Part shown: piece after piece, positions 1 to 11,468 of the stretch | How positions within the stretch are numbered: the stretch's first letter is position 1 | Layout of the letters: the number at the start of each line of letters is the position of its first letter | NCBI GenBank assembly: GCA_033239005.1 | Contig: BSQZ01000103.1 | Span: 1,302,501 to 1,366,500, forward strand | Direction of reading: 5' to 3' | Source of the DNA: Lamellibrachia satsuma | Lineage: Eukaryota > Annelida > Polychaeta > Sabellida > Siboglinidae | DNA length: 64,000 nt | The notes under the pieces: generated by a model | The model's database searches: none | What the model was told of the DNA's origin: nothing | What the model saw: only the letters and a program-made list of their open reading frames with translations | Translations under genes and position numbers: made by a program

Positions 1-231
1 GCCAATAATAGCTGGAATTGGTTCAACTGAAATTTGCGTACCCGTGAACAATTGTACTACACGTGCATTAGTAACCAGCATTGGCTTGCCAGTGAAAAAC
101 ATAATGGGGCCAATAACGACTGTCACAAGCGCGCTTAAAATTATTTTTTTTATAAAGTTCAAGACTGGCAAACTGTTATTTCTGGCTGAGGGCCTGGAGC
201 TGCAGCGTCTGCAGGCTATTTTGTCGAGTCG
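1..231 (-). CDS. Candidate exon of an unidentified minus-strand gene (runs off the left edge)
   Basis: Read on the minus strand from 231 to 1, one frame is open for about 77 codons and has no stop before the window edge. Just upstream (minus sense) is a pyrimidine-rich stretch ending in TACGAG, which could be a splice acceptor with its AG at 233-232; an in-frame stop lies about 20 nt further up. The peptide begins RLDKIACRRCSS and has a hydrophobic stretch (IILSALVTVVIGPIMFF) that would suit one membrane segment, followed by a polar part. I do not recognise the family. An open plus-strand frame (44-238) overlaps it and looks less natural. An open frame of this length in AT-rich DNA can occur by chance, so support is modest. 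Confidence 0.3.
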
Positions 232-420
232 CTCGTAGGAGAAAGTAAGAATAACGAACGCATCCTAATTGGTTGATCAAGCTAAATGTTTCACTAAGAT
301 AAACCGTGTCTGATGAATAAGTCACAGCGAACATTTTATGAGAATCGGTTCAGTAATTTTCGAGATATTGCATTATATGTAGATATTGAAATTTCGGGAT
401 AACATTTGCATATATTTATG

Positions 421-1437
421 GGTCATTCTGTGTCAAATCAACCAATAATCAAAAGTTAAATTTCAACCAAAGAATTAGTAGCTATATCTGACCATATCTG
501 CAGAAAAGCTAAGGATTTACATTCAAATTGTGTCTGTAACGCCCTATAATGTAAACAGGGGTAAGCGCCGTTATTTATATATGTTTGAGGCGTCCACTAG
601 CTATATGTCTGAAATCTGTAGATATTGATATAGATTATATATTCTGAAAGAATAGCAACTACAAGCCTTCTGAACTAAGATGTATTCTGGCAATGACATC
701 TTAGTTCAGTAGGCTTGTAGATGCTATTCTTTCAGAATAATTCAGCCTTCAACTTTAGCCTTTTCTGTATTTTACGAATTACAGCTCCAAAACTAGAATG
801 TGGGACACGTTCTATGACCACCATTTTTTTAACTGTGCTTAGTCATATATTAGGTAAACAACATATTAGGTAAACAACATATTAGGTAAACAACATATAA
901 AAAATTCAGGATGGTATTTTTGGCCAATTTGGAAGAAATTTAGGATAAAGCACCATTGGGCTGAATAATAACTTTCAGGTGCAATATAAATTAAATCAGA
1001 CAGAACACCTAAAATGTTAATATGTTGTTTGCCTAAAAGAAGGACTAGTTGGGACAGTTAAAAAATTGTGGTCATGGTACTTTTCCCACATTTTCCCACA
1101 TGGGTGTTGAATTCGTAGCATATAGAAAAAGTAACAATTTAAGGCTGAATTATTATTATCATTCTTGCATATTCAACAAATTTCAGACATGTTGCTTGTA
1201 AACTTCTCAAGTTAGGAGCTTGAAAACAGATATAAATAACGGGTGCGTTTTTGGGCACTTACCTCCTGTTCACATTATAAGGCGTTACAGACATAATATT
1301 TGCATGTAAATGCTTAGTTCTTTTTGAAGAAGTGCTCAGTTATAGCTATTTATTCATTGGTTAAAATTTGGGCAAATTCTGATCATCAACTTTTTTAATT
1401 TTCTGCAAATTGGTTGATTTGGCACGGAATGAAAATT
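421..1437. repeat. Long imperfect inverted repeat (foldback element, ~1 kb)
   Basis: The left arm (about 421-900) and the reverse complement of the right arm (about 1010-1437) align along most of their length. Matching landmarks include GTCAAATCAACCAAT against GCCAAATCAACCAAT, GTCTGTAACGCC (identical), TATAATGTAAACAGG against TATAATGTGAACAGG, CGTTATTTATAT (identical), AATTCAGCCTT and AAACAACATATTA. The centre is near 950. A 16 bp unit (ATATTAGGTAAACAAC) is repeated three times at 847-894 in the left arm. Arm identity is moderate, so this is an old inverted duplication or a non-autonomous foldback DNA transposon. No protein is encoded in it. Confidence 0.72.
641..738. repeat. Nested 43 bp-arm hairpin inside the foldback left arm
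   Basis: Arms 641-683 and 696-738 are reverse complements with two mismatches, separated by a 12 nt loop. The right arm of the surrounding foldback lacks this segment: GAAATYTG... runs into AATTCAGCCTT there without it. The hairpin therefore looks like a separate palindromic insertion, or an addition made after the larger inverted repeat formed. Confidence 0.85.
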
Positions 1438-1445
1438 ATAATAGC

Positions 1446-1547
1446 ATACTTTATGTCTTCTTGACGGATTGACCCTTATGACACAATACTTTATGTCTTC
1501 TTGACGGATTGACCCTTATGACACAATACTTTATGTCTTCTTGACGG
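1446..1547. repeat. 40 bp tandem repeat, about 2.5 copies
   Basis: Units start at 1446, 1486 and 1526 with ATACTTTATGTCTTCTTGAC. The first two are identical over 40 bp; the third breaks off after about 22 bp. It lies just outside the right end of the foldback element. Confidence 0.9.
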
Positions 1548-1844
1548 ACTGCTGTGAAGTTTTAACCCAGTTGTTTCTCGTCAAACCTCACTTTTGTATT
1601 TCTTTTCTGGACTAAAGTTTCTCAGCGGCGCCTTGAATTGGCTCAGAAAATGCAACACCAAAACGCGTCATGGTTTAACAAGATTTAACAAGATTTAACA
1701 AGATATAACAAGATTTAACACGATTGCCATCCCAAATAACAAGTTCCAGATGGCAAGTGGACAAGGAAGCCATTGGCTTATCGAGAGTCCAAAAAATGTT
1801 ATCATCTATGTGTAGCCCGCCCTTATCAAATATTGTTCCATTCA

Positions 1845-4561
1845 TCACCCTCTGTGAAAAGAGTACTTTCTCATGTCCAACCTACACTGCTCCTTAACTA
1901 CTGCTGCTTTGTGTCCTCTGGTTCTACTGCCTTCTTTAAGTTTGAAGAACATATTCCTATCAACATCCTCATAACCATTCACTAATTTAAACACTTCTAT
2001 TTGGTCTCCTCTTAGTCTCCTTGTCTCTAGTGTTGTCAAACCACATTGTAATAAGCGATTTTTCGTAACTAAGGTCTCTTAATTCTGGAATAATTTTAAT
2101 TGCTCTTCGTTTTATTCTTTCTAGCTTGACTATGTCCTTTTTACAATACGGCCTCCATGCTTGAACACAATATCCCAAATGTGGTCTAACTATTGCTTTG
2201 TCCAGGGGTACAATTAGCTATTTCTCTTTATACATGATAGTTCTCCTAATTAGCCCTAGAATTTGATTTCCTTTTGTAGCAGCAATCTCACATTGCTCAT
2301 GTCAGCACTAAATGTTACTCCTAAGTCCTTTTCTTGCGTGGTTCTACCTAATACAGCATCCCCCATTTTATATTCTTCTTCCATGTTTCCATGTCCTATG
2401 TGCATACATTTACACTTCCCAAAATTGAATAACATTTGCCATTTTTCTGACCATTTAACTAATTTATCTAGATCATCCTGTAAACTTTGTTTATCTGTAT
2501 TATTAGTAACCTTTCTGAATACTTTTGTGTCATCTGCAAATATTTGAGTACGTTGCTAGATATGTAATTTTCCAAATCATTTCTATAAAATATTATATTA
2601 AAACAGTATAGGGCCTAATAGTGATCCCTGTGGTACCCCACTCAAAACAGATTTCCAGTTTCAAAAATCATCATCTACTACTACTCTCTGTCTTCTGTGT
2701 GTAAGCCACTTTTCTATCCAGTTGATTCCATCATTACTTGTGCCATGGGCTTTTAGTTTAAGTAACAATCTTTGATGTGGCACTTTATCGAAAGCTTTCT
2801 GAAAATCTAAGTAGAAAACATCCACTGGTGACCCGTCATCTACCCACTTTGTAATTTCTTCAAAAAAACGAAACAGATTGGTTAGACATGACCTTGCTTT
2901 TAGGAACCATGTTGAAATTAATTTATGTTTTACAAGGAATTCCACCATATGGTCTCTAATTAATGTTTCGAGTAATTTACATACAACTGATGCTAAACTC
3001 ACTGGTCTGTAATTATCTGGCTTGTTCCTCGATCCCTTCCTAAATAGCAGCGTAATGTTTGCCTCTTCCCATTCTGAAGGAACTATTCCTTCTTCTAATG
3101 ACAAGTTTAAAAATTTGCAAGTGGTGTACTAATTTGCTCGGCAATTTCCTTAAGCAGTTTTGGTGGCATCCCATCAACTCCAGGTGATTTATTTTCTTTC
3201 ATATTCTTAATTTCTATAATTTCAGGAGTTACAGATAACTGCCCTAACTCTTCTAATGTATTGCCCTCAAATTTAGTAAATGGAACTGGAAGTGAACTGA
3301 TATTTTCTGTGGTAAAAACTGAGCTAAAATAATCATTCAGGACCTCTGTCATTTGAAGCCCGTCTGAAATTATGTTTCCCCTGTGGTCCGACCTTATTTC
3401 GAACTTTCTGTTTACTCCTTACATAAGCATAGCAACTCTTGCTGTGTTTTTTATATTACATTCCAATTTTTTTTCAAAGGTATTTTACATTTTCTAATTT
3501 TAGTTGTAGCTAGGTTAAGTGCCTCTTTGTAATTTGCACAGTCGTCATACTTTCTGGTACGCGTATACACCCTCCACATAGTTTGCTTAAACACTATTTT
3601 TCTAATAGCTTCTTTTGACAAGTGTTTCTTTCTAGACCATTTTCCTTGTTTTTTGAAGGGAAACATTTACCTATGATACTCTCAATTTCATATTTTAGAA
3701 TATTCCAACATTCAATTGCGGTCTTATTCATCAGCATGTTATTCCGATCTAGCTTTGCTAAGTATTTTCCACACATCTTTATAATTACCTTTGTGGAAGT
3801 TTCTCCCATACGTTTTTTATTTTTACTTTCTGATTTTATATTGATGTCAAAATGTATTTGATTGTGGTCACTGTTACCCAATGGTTCATGTATTTTTACA
3901 TTGTCCACTAATTCTTTTTGTGGTGATAAAACTATATCTAATACGTTTCTCCCCTGGTTGGTTCTAGCACCTGCTGAGTAAGGAAGCTCTCCTGAATTAA
4001 AAATAGAAATTGTTGTTCCTCATCCCCTGTACTCTCTACAGATTTCCATTGTATGTGTCCATTGTTAAAATCTCCCATTATGATACATTCCCCTTTACTA
4101 ACTTCCTTTATAGCATTTTGTATTTTTGTGTTATCCTCTTCGTTTATGCTTGGACTTCGGTAAACTAATCCAATAGTTAATTTTGGATTTCCTGAAACAA
4201 TTTTGCACCAAACAGCTTAATCGTAATCTGCTTCGCGTTCTAATTTTATTTCATAAGCCTGAATAGATTCTATAACATATAAAATAACTCCCCCTCCCCT
4301 TCTTCCTATTCGATCTCTCCTAAACATTTCGTATCCTGTCAATCCTAATTCAGCATCTGTTATTACTGTGTTGGCCCATGATTCGGTAATACCAATTATA
4401 TGAGGGCCATTATCTTCTACCATAATGTTTAATTCATTTTTCTTATTTACTATGCTCCTAGCATTTAAACACACGCATCTATAACCTGCTTCAAACATGT
4501 TTTTCGGACAATCTGTTATTGGTTTATCTGTACTAGTGGCCCCTTGTCCTGCTTGAGGCAT
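1845..4561 (-). pseudogene. Broken LINE ORF2: APE endonuclease plus reverse transcriptase
   Basis: The endonuclease part begins near 4561 with CVCLNARSIVNKKNEL and the catalytic-type ITESW block, and ends with the SDH motif (GNSDHNQIHFDI, near 3850). The reverse transcriptase shows PGVDGMPPKLL (near 3170), motif A as YLDFQKAFDKVPHQRLL (near 2790), motif B as GVPQGS (near 2630) and the catalytic FADD box (near 2535). The C-terminal block LERIKRRAIKIIPELRDL (near 2100) and an LRGDQIEVFKL block (near 2010) are typical of CR1 proteins. Frames shift between blocks and stops fall between motifs B and C, so no intact protein is possible. ORF2 normally nicks target DNA and copies its RNA into the break. 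Confidence 0.9.
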
Positions 4562-4601
4562 ATCTAAGTAACCTCCCTGCGCTTCTAGTTTAAATAATGT
4601 T

Positions 4602-4968
4602 TACTACCAAACATATTTGATATGGTACCAATGCCACTGTCTACTGCTGCTGAGAGTCCACCCGCAAATACTGCTGCCCCTTTCCACTTAGATGAAACCC
4701 GTCCTTCATGTACATATCAGCTCTTCCAACAAAACTTCCCCACAAATCCACAAAACCAATTTTTTTTCCTTACATAGCTTCTCGACTAGCATGTTAATTG
4801 CCATCCCCCGGCAATTTCCCTCCTTCCTATTACTGGTAAAATCCCTGACAGTATTACCTGCTCAACAGCAAAGCCCAAACACGCACTCAACACTCTGCTG
4901 TAACCATTCGAGTGCTTAACATTTCGAGGAACTTTCGACTGGAGAAAGTGATTGAGGCAAGAAATCAC
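4602..4968 (-). pseudogene. Broken LINE ORF1 with C-terminal SGNH esterase-like domain
   Basis: Upstream of ORF2 on the minus strand the frame reads EQVILSGILPVIGRR, then after one indel GFVDLWGSFVGRADMYM followed by KDGFHLSGKG. The D-G-x-H-L block is the Asp/His catalytic region of SGNH (GDSL) hydrolases, and such esterase domains are known in ORF1 of several CR1 elements. A run of eight A bases (minus sense, near 4770) is one base out of frame, which separates the two halves. The function of this domain in LINE biology is not settled. The N-terminal part of ORF1 is not recognisable. Confidence 0.7.
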
Positions 4969-5196
4969 CTATCTACATCCTGTCCTAGCTGTTGGGTCGG
5001 GCCACGTATACCTGATGGTTTGCCAGGTTTATACGAATGGACGTCGAAATTATAAAACCATAGCTGCATTTTATTTTTCCGCCACTACTCCTTATTTCTG
5101 ATTGTTTTACCGATAATATCGGCTAGTAGTGCGAAATAGCGGCAATATAACGTTGAGCTATTGCCATTCCTTCTAGCGGAATACAGAGTCTGAATA

Positions 5197-5234
5197 CAAC
5201 ACCGACCCAACTCCTTGGAGTTAGGTCGGTGTTG
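5197..5234. repeat. Short near-perfect hairpin (18 bp arms, 2 nt loop)
   Basis: Arms 5197-5214 and 5217-5234 pair with one mismatch around a TT loop. It lies between the LINE and the (CA)n tract. There is no following T-run and no coding context that would make it a terminator or histone-type stem-loop. It may be the core of a small palindromic transposon relic. Confidence 0.85.
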
Positions 5235-5330
5235 AAGTCGGACGATTTTAACGTTGGCTTTGACGCGATTTCTCTTGTGTATTTGGGTGATTCTTCATGT
5301 CACATAGAGTTGGGGTATTGTTGAAATCAG

Positions 5331-5524
<194 letters not shown>

Positions 5525-5552
5525 TAGTATATTGATCGATTGTGTTTTCCAG

Positions 5553-5686
5553 GTTATGAGAATTACGAATATCTCCTGGCTAAAGACCTGTTCGTTAACT
5601 ACAGCCGAGAAGCGAGGCCCGTGCTGAAGACACAAGACTACGTTCAAGTTAATGCCCATTTTTTTCTGGGCAGGATTGGAAAAATG
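5553..5686 (+). CDS. nAChR-like subunit, exon 2 equivalent (start of extracellular domain)
   Basis: First visible exon of a Cys-loop, nicotinic-type receptor subunit. The acceptor is TTTTCCAG at 5552 and the donor is GT at 5687. It translates as (G)YENYEYLLAKDLFVNYS, then REARPVLKTQDYVQVN and AHFFLGRIGKM. This matches the N-terminal helix and first strand of nAChR subunits: the L..DLF..Y block, the RPV motif, then V-alternating strand residues. It is 134 bp long with phase 1 entry and phase 0 exit. The corresponding vertebrate alpha7 exon is 140 bp with the same phases. The exon with start codon and signal peptide should lie upstream, but the region before it holds a LINE and a (CA)n tract and I could not find it. 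The mature subunit would sit in the plasma membrane as part of a pentameric ion channel. Confidence 0.85.
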
Positions 5687-6400
5687 GTACAAGTTTACTT
5701 TTCACCGATAATGTCCAATAGTACGCTATTTCTATATATTATGGTGAGAAATCTTATCACGTTGCATGGCATTTGGTTCAACGTTATCCGATAGAAATTA
5801 CTCATTTACATTTAACGGAGAATTGACATTCACTTCTCAGCTCACTTCTCAGACAAAATACTTAGTGCCTACTACGACATTTCATCGCAACTATTATAAA
5901 TTCACATATTACTGAGGTGAGTGTATTTAAGTACATCTTCTATGGACAGTTGTACTAATAATTGTTGATGGCAATTTTTTTATAAATGTGTATGTAAAGA
6001 ATACATAATATAAAACAGTAATGCATTTTCACTTGAAAAATAGCCGTATTACATCTACTTCTACACTTCTACACATCTACACTACTACGTCTACACACGC
6101 CTACACTTCTACACACTACTGCGTCTACTACTACACTTATACACACTACTAAGCCTACACACTTCTACACTTTTACACACTACTACGTCTACTACAACAT
6201 TTCTACACACTACTATGTCTACACACTACTACGTCTACTACTACAGTTCTACACACTACTACGGCTACACGCGAGATCACGTAAGAAATCAAAACCCGTT
6301 CAAACAGTATACCAACTGTAGCACCATTCATAGTTTCAGATTATATTTTACATGTCTCAAAGCCCCGTTATACTTTATGGCTGATTCCTTCTTATTTCAG
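5687..6400 (+). other. Receptor intron with a degenerate CTACACACTACTACGT tract
   Basis: Intron between the first two visible exons. From about 6054 to 6268 it holds a degenerate tandem repeat built from CTACAC and ACTACTACGTCTA pieces. Nothing else was recognised. Confidence 0.7.
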
Positions 6401-6445
6401 AATGAAAAGGAGCAGATGTTTGAAACATTTGGCTGGCTGATGTTG
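6401..6445 (+). CDS. nAChR-like subunit, exon 3 equivalent (45 bp micro-exon)
   Basis: A 45 bp exon between acceptor TTATTTCAG (6400) and donor GTAAAT (6446), phase 0 to 0. It encodes NEKEQMFETFGWLML, which corresponds to the DEKNQ...WL strand of nAChR subunits. The familiar DEKNQ is altered to NEKEQ. The 45 bp size is exactly that of the third exon of vertebrate nAChR genes. It is too short to stand out as an open frame; size, phase and motif identify it together. Confidence 0.9.
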
Positions 6446-6986
6446 GTAAATATGTTTTGCTTTCATTTAAGTTTATAATCACGAGATGTTCATGCAATTA
6501 GCATATTAAACCACAAACAGGATGTGTCTTATCAAGTCCAGTTGATTGTTTAATACTGTCCATCTACTTTATTGGTATGCACGTGTGTTTCTGTGTGTGT
6601 GTGCGTGCGTGCGTTCCGTTCGTGCGCGCGCGCGGGTGTGTGTGTGCTAAAATATTAAAATATCAATATTACTTTTAGACAAAGATTAATGTATAGTTCT
6701 CAATGATATGTGAAAAGGCGTAATGCCTCCAATATTTTGCATGTTTAGATAATGGTTCCGACGTGCGGTACGACTGCTTCCTTAAACAGTCCCCTGTTAA
6801 GTGTGCGCTCCGCATAAAAACTGTCAACGTATGTGACTGTCTTAAGGATATACGATAAGATGTTACGTCCATTATTTTTCAAAAACAAATAAAGGATTAT
6901 ATATTTTTAATGGCGTTTTCATTTAAATGTGCTGCTTCGTGTAACCGTTTAACGTATCAAACCATTGTGTGTTATCTGCTACGCAG

Positions 6987-7096
6987 AAATGGATGGATCC
7001 TTTCCTGCAATGGCGGCCGTCTGATTACAACGGCCTACAACGGATAACAATGAGCAGTAACAGAGTTTGGATGCCGGAGGTCGTACTTATGAACTC
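6987..7096 (+). CDS. nAChR-like subunit, exon 4 equivalent (110 bp, ligand-binding loops D and A)
   Basis: The acceptor is CTACGCAG (6986) and the donor GTACGT (7097). The exon is exactly 110 bp, phase 0 to 2, the same size and phase as the fourth exon of vertebrate nAChR genes. It reads KWMDPFLQWRPSDYNGLQ, then RITMSSNRVWMPEVVLMN, ending in a split Ser codon. The W.D..L.W.P.DY.G block and the V-W-x-P loop A block are diagnostic. The loop D Trp (K-W-M-D) and loop A Trp are kept. The usual Pro-Asp after loop A Trp is Pro-Glu here. Confidence 0.93.
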
Positions 7097-9328
7097 GTAC
7101 GTACGCCATTTTCAAATACAAACTTGATTAGAAGGCCAGACTAGTAGTGGCATGAATGTTATGGAGGGTACCGGGTCACCCCATTGGTTCAGGCTTACAT
7201 TAGTAATAGACCCATCTTTGGATAAATGTCATAGTCCTACCACACAACCATTCTCCCTTTGTATTGTCCTAGATGCATCACTGGTTGCAGTGACAATGTA
7301 TAATATTATGTTTAATGCAAGTATTAAATATATCGAGATGTTTCATTGGTGTATCCAGACAATGAGTGGACATATGTTCGCGTGGGTAAGTCGAATGTAG
7401 GTATTTGTGACGTTTCCACAACGGGCTGACATAAACATCTGGTTGCATTAGTGCTGCGCGTTTTGCCTGGGAATATTCCCTTTCAGTAAAGAACATCGTA
7501 GTGCTTGCAAAGCTTAGTATGTACAACGGAATATTTCATCACTGTTAAAGCAACCTGTCTGCACTGTTTTATTTTGCAAACGTCTACCAATCACCAGTGC
7601 CTTATTAATAATGGAGCAAATGGTTTACAAATAGGACACGAGGAGGGCAGCACAAGTATGCGAATGTCCACATGTGTTCACGTGCGTACGTGCATGCGTA
7701 CGTTCGTGCGTGCATGCATGTGAGTGTGTGAACTACGGTAGAATTTGCATGCAGAATGTAAACCAAATCGCATTCATGCTGTTTCTTAATTTCAAATATT
7801 TTTCACAAAAGTTTGTTCGCAAATTCTTGTACATACACATCCAGTGCATCGCAGCAATGAACTCGCCACGTCCTGCAAAGTTCCATCAACTGATCTCGCT
7901 TTAGAGCTTCCGTTGGCAGTTTGGGGAGAAAGTGAAAAAACTATAACCGATGGAATCATGATGGAAGCCTTCTCGATGCACACGTTCAGAAAATAATATT
8001 GCATCTTTCAGAAGTCCAAGCCGAGTTTCATTACAAAGTTTGTAGAACAAACAACAAATTCCTCAAGGATATAATGATGTTCACCTAAAAACCTCAGGAA
8101 AAATGCATTCACACACGGGTTTGCACGCATGTCAACAGTCGCTGTCTGGGCAGATTTGGATGATCTCACATCAGAGAATTTTGTATAGTAACTACTGATG
8201 GTGCTGAAGTGTGATCGCCACGTCCCGACAAGTATACATATAATTATAATGCGATGGAAAAAAAATTGGTTCGTAATAAAGGGTTGGTACCCCCTAGATC
8301 CGCCCATCCTGTGGAGCTTATGATGGAAATTTCGATTATTATCTTATGAGGATCTTAGTGAAAAGCATTTTGAAAAAGCTCATGACAGTTGTATGCTGTT
8401 TTCGGTTTTATGATGGATTTTTCTTATTATCTAATTATCTTAGTGAAGCGGTCCAAGTATCACCGACAAAATCATTCGTAATCCATCTGATCAGTCTAAG
8501 GACTCTCACTTCGCTTCCCTTGAAGCAGGCTCCGATCTCTGATTAACGTCTGTGCTACAGTCGTGAATGTGTTTGGTATAACCTCTGATCTAGTGATCTA
8601 CGTATATCCAGGTGTAACTGTAGAACACTACGTCGTGTATTTGGATGTCACTGTCTGTTTACTCAGAAATGCGGTCTTCGTTTAATGCTATATTTTCTTG
8701 TATTATATATATCGTTGTATGTAATTCTTGCTTGTCGGTATACGTTGTATTTCCTGTTTCTCATAATACATTGTATTTTCTGTATGTATATATGTATGTT
8801 TGCATGCCGTCGTCGACAACAATCTGTAAATGCTTATGCTCAAATATAGTTGAATAAAAGTGAAGGTCTGGGGTTACCTCCATAGTCAATACCACGCATC
8901 ACGGTCATCTTTCGATTATCGATAATCTGTCATTGTTAATCCGCACTGTCAATAGCTATGCTGATATATAATATTTTAATTGCATGTACTCCTCTTTCAC
9001 AATTGCACGTTTATGTGTACAAATATAACCAGATATCAGAATAAAACAAATAACAAGTGGTGGTATGATACGAAGCATAATTGTTCATTGCAATGCGAAA
9101 GTAATTTATTTTGAAATGTAATTGTAACCAAGTACATTTCTCATGAATTACTGTTATTTGTAACGAAGTACATATATACAGGGTACATGCCATTTTACTT
9201 TCTATTTCGTGTTTTGTTAGTTACATTTAGTGCAGTTGAACTCATTATTAATGACGGCTACTTTAATGAAAAGGAATAAGCATATATACACACGGCTTGA
9301 GAGAGCATGCACATTCGGATTTGTGTAG
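7097..9328 (+). other. Receptor intron, 2.2 kb, no recognised genes
   Basis: Bounded by GTACGT and TTTGTGTAG. It contains an alternating GTGCGTACGTGCATGC tract near 7680-7730 and several short open frames that match nothing I know. In vertebrate genes an extra intron falls inside the next coding block, but no additional exon was found here and none is needed by phase. Confidence 0.75.
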
Positions 9329-9607
9329 AGTAGACGAAGGCGCGGACCTGGCACTGGCAGATGACAAACACCGCGTCCAGGTTTACGCACGCGGACTCAT
9401 CGTGTGGATGCCCAGCTTCAAGTTCCGCACGACCTGCAAGGTTGACTTAACGAACTTCCCGTTCGACACGCAGACATGTTACATCAACATAACCAGCTGG
9501 CTCTACACGACTCAGTACGTCGACCTCAACGTCAGTAGTGATCACGTCTGGATGGACTACATGGAGTCGAACGGAGAGTGGGACGTGGTGAATGCCACCG
9601 CTTCCAG
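9329..9607 (+). CDS. nAChR-like subunit, Cys-loop exon
   Basis: The acceptor is TTTGTGTAG (9328) and the donor GTCAGA (9608). It is 279 bp, entering and leaving in phase 2. After VDEGADLALADDKHRV it carries VWMPSFKFRTTC followed by the Cys-loop, C-x13-C with the FPFDTQTC signature, then ITSWLY (loop B Trp kept) and GEWDVVNATASR. It covers the region that vertebrate alpha7 splits into two exons (80 and 168 bp), so the intron between them is absent here and the 3' junction lies further on. N-glycosylation sequons are visible (NIT, NVS, NAT). Base composition is clearly more GC-rich than the flanking introns. This is the strongest single exon of the locus. Confidence 0.96.
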
Positions 9608-11468
9608 GTCAGAGTTGGGTTCAATTACAATTTTGTCACTTACAGTTGCACCTCGTAAATCCGACCACCGTGGTCCCCAGTGTATATGTCCGGGTTAAGG
9701 AGTATTTCGGATGAACGAATCAAATATCGTTTACCGTTTGGAAATTCCGTTAGCTTAAAATGAAATCCGGATGCAAAAGTTTCCAGATTATTGGAGGAAG
9801 GATTAACGTGGTTCACTGTGCAAAACATAAAATCTAATCTATCTCCTATAAAATCAATTACTATTACAATCATGGCGCTTCAATCAGTTACAATACTTCA
9901 TGAATGGTCAATTGGAATTGTTCATAGGTTGATAACAATTACAATGTTTTATAAAAATTATTACGTGTACAATTACGGCTCACTTTTAAACAGATTTTTT
10001 GGTTAATTCATATGTTCTTCATGGCACGGTTGAGTTTAACTATGGTGAACAAATTGCAATGGCCAATTACTATTAAACATCATATTCAGAGTTGGGTTCA
10101 ATTATAACGGTCATTATGTTGGTGACTGAATTACTTTGATTTTGTACTTGAGTAAAAGTAAAAGTAATTCTCCTCAAAACCGCTTTAGTAAAAGTAAAAG
10201 TACTTTGTAAAAAAATAAAACTCTTCAAAAGTACTTGAAGTAAAAGGAGAAACAAAACTACAGCGCATAGAAATAATAAAAAATCATGAGTACTATTACA
10301 TAAATTGCACAGCTTGCATCTCGCAACTGTTTTGTCACCACTCCCAGACAGCTTTAGCTGGTCAGTCGATCTGCCACCTTTGAACATGGTGCTCACTTGG
10401 ATGCTTGGAAAATTACATCATCACTAATGTGAATCCCCCAATTTTCCATGTCTTCCCAGCTCACAAAAAGATTGAAACAACGTGCTTCAACAGCCAGCTG
10501 GGTTGTTTACCTGGTACAAGCTGGGGATAGATTTGATCAAAAGACAGACCAGTGGAACAGAGGCCTGCTGTTACTAATTGCTATTTAGTGTCCTGATATG
10601 GAACAGGGTGAAAAAGCCATTACTTGGGAAAAGATCATGCCAAATGGCAGAGTATAATTTTTTTAACTTTAGTTCTGTAAACTAATCATTATTATGAATT
10701 TATTAAACATCTCAATATGAATTTTATTCGTGTAAAATGATGTTTAATGCTGACGTAAGCCGGTAAGGCCGTTGCTGACATTGGGCGAATATCGGTGCAG
10801 TTCTCGATCCACGGTGAGCTTTCACTCACGAATTGTATCAATGTATGGGGATTATCAATACAATGTCGAAATCGCAAAGTTTAATATATATGATAACTTA
10901 CTCATTAATATGTTTCAATGGTGCAACGGAGACTTTTGCAAATTGGCTTGAGATAGCGTTCACTCGTCTTGTGTGCTCGAAGTGACATTTTACGTCAACG
11001 ACCGTGACTGCTATTTGGAAGACTTCATTCACTGACCTAAATATAAGATAGTGGTTGAGTCGATTTCCCAGGGATGTTTGTATGCAAATATGATCGCGAG
11101 CTGGCCTGCGGTTGGAACCTTCTAGCGACTAGGCACGGTTTTTGAAATGTTATTGACGGGCGAAGTACCACCTGTAGCAGCGGTTTCGCAAATAAAATTT
11201 CACGAAAATATATCGCGAAGTAAATGAAACTAACGAAGTAAAAAAAGTAGCATATAAAACTACTTTGTCACAAGTAAAAGTATTTATTCAAAATAATACT
11301 GTCACTTCGTTAAACGACACCACTTATGGTCAATTACAATGGTCAATAACAATTACACAGCCTCATAATAATCCAGTTACAATTCTACTGTTATAAATTT
11401 TAATTAATTACAGTTGTAATTGATTACAATTTAGGCAATTACAATTGAAATCAATCTTGTTCCAGTAA
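9608..11468 (+). other. Receptor intron with a possible hAT-like non-autonomous element
   Basis: Between about 9800 and 11460 the intron is rich in CAATTACAAT motifs and in AAGTAAAAGTAA motifs in both orientations (near 10150-10215 and 11220-11290). Clusters of this kind occur at the ends of some non-autonomous hAT-type elements. A minus-strand frame at 10396-10300 contains DKTVARCKLC, faintly like a BED zinc finger. Ends and target duplications were not defined, so the assignment is tentative. Confidence 0.3.

Larger units (their letters stand above)
1678..4968 (-). mobile_element. CR1-like non-LTR retrotransposon (LINE), minus strand, decayed
   Basis: On the minus strand the segment reads, in order: an ORF1 esterase-like domain (4968 to ~4602), an APE-type endonuclease (4561 to ~3840), reverse transcriptase (~3350 to ~2520), a C-terminal region (2180 to 1845) and a 3' end with an 11 bp tandem tail (AACAAGATTTA on the plus strand, 1678-1727). 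Simple repeated 3' tails are typical of CR1-group LINEs. The reading frame is broken by many stops and indels, so it is inactive. Related 3' ends recur at 19.7, 28.3 and 45.6 kb, which shows an interspersed family. The 5' end beyond 4968 could not be defined. Confidence 0.9.
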
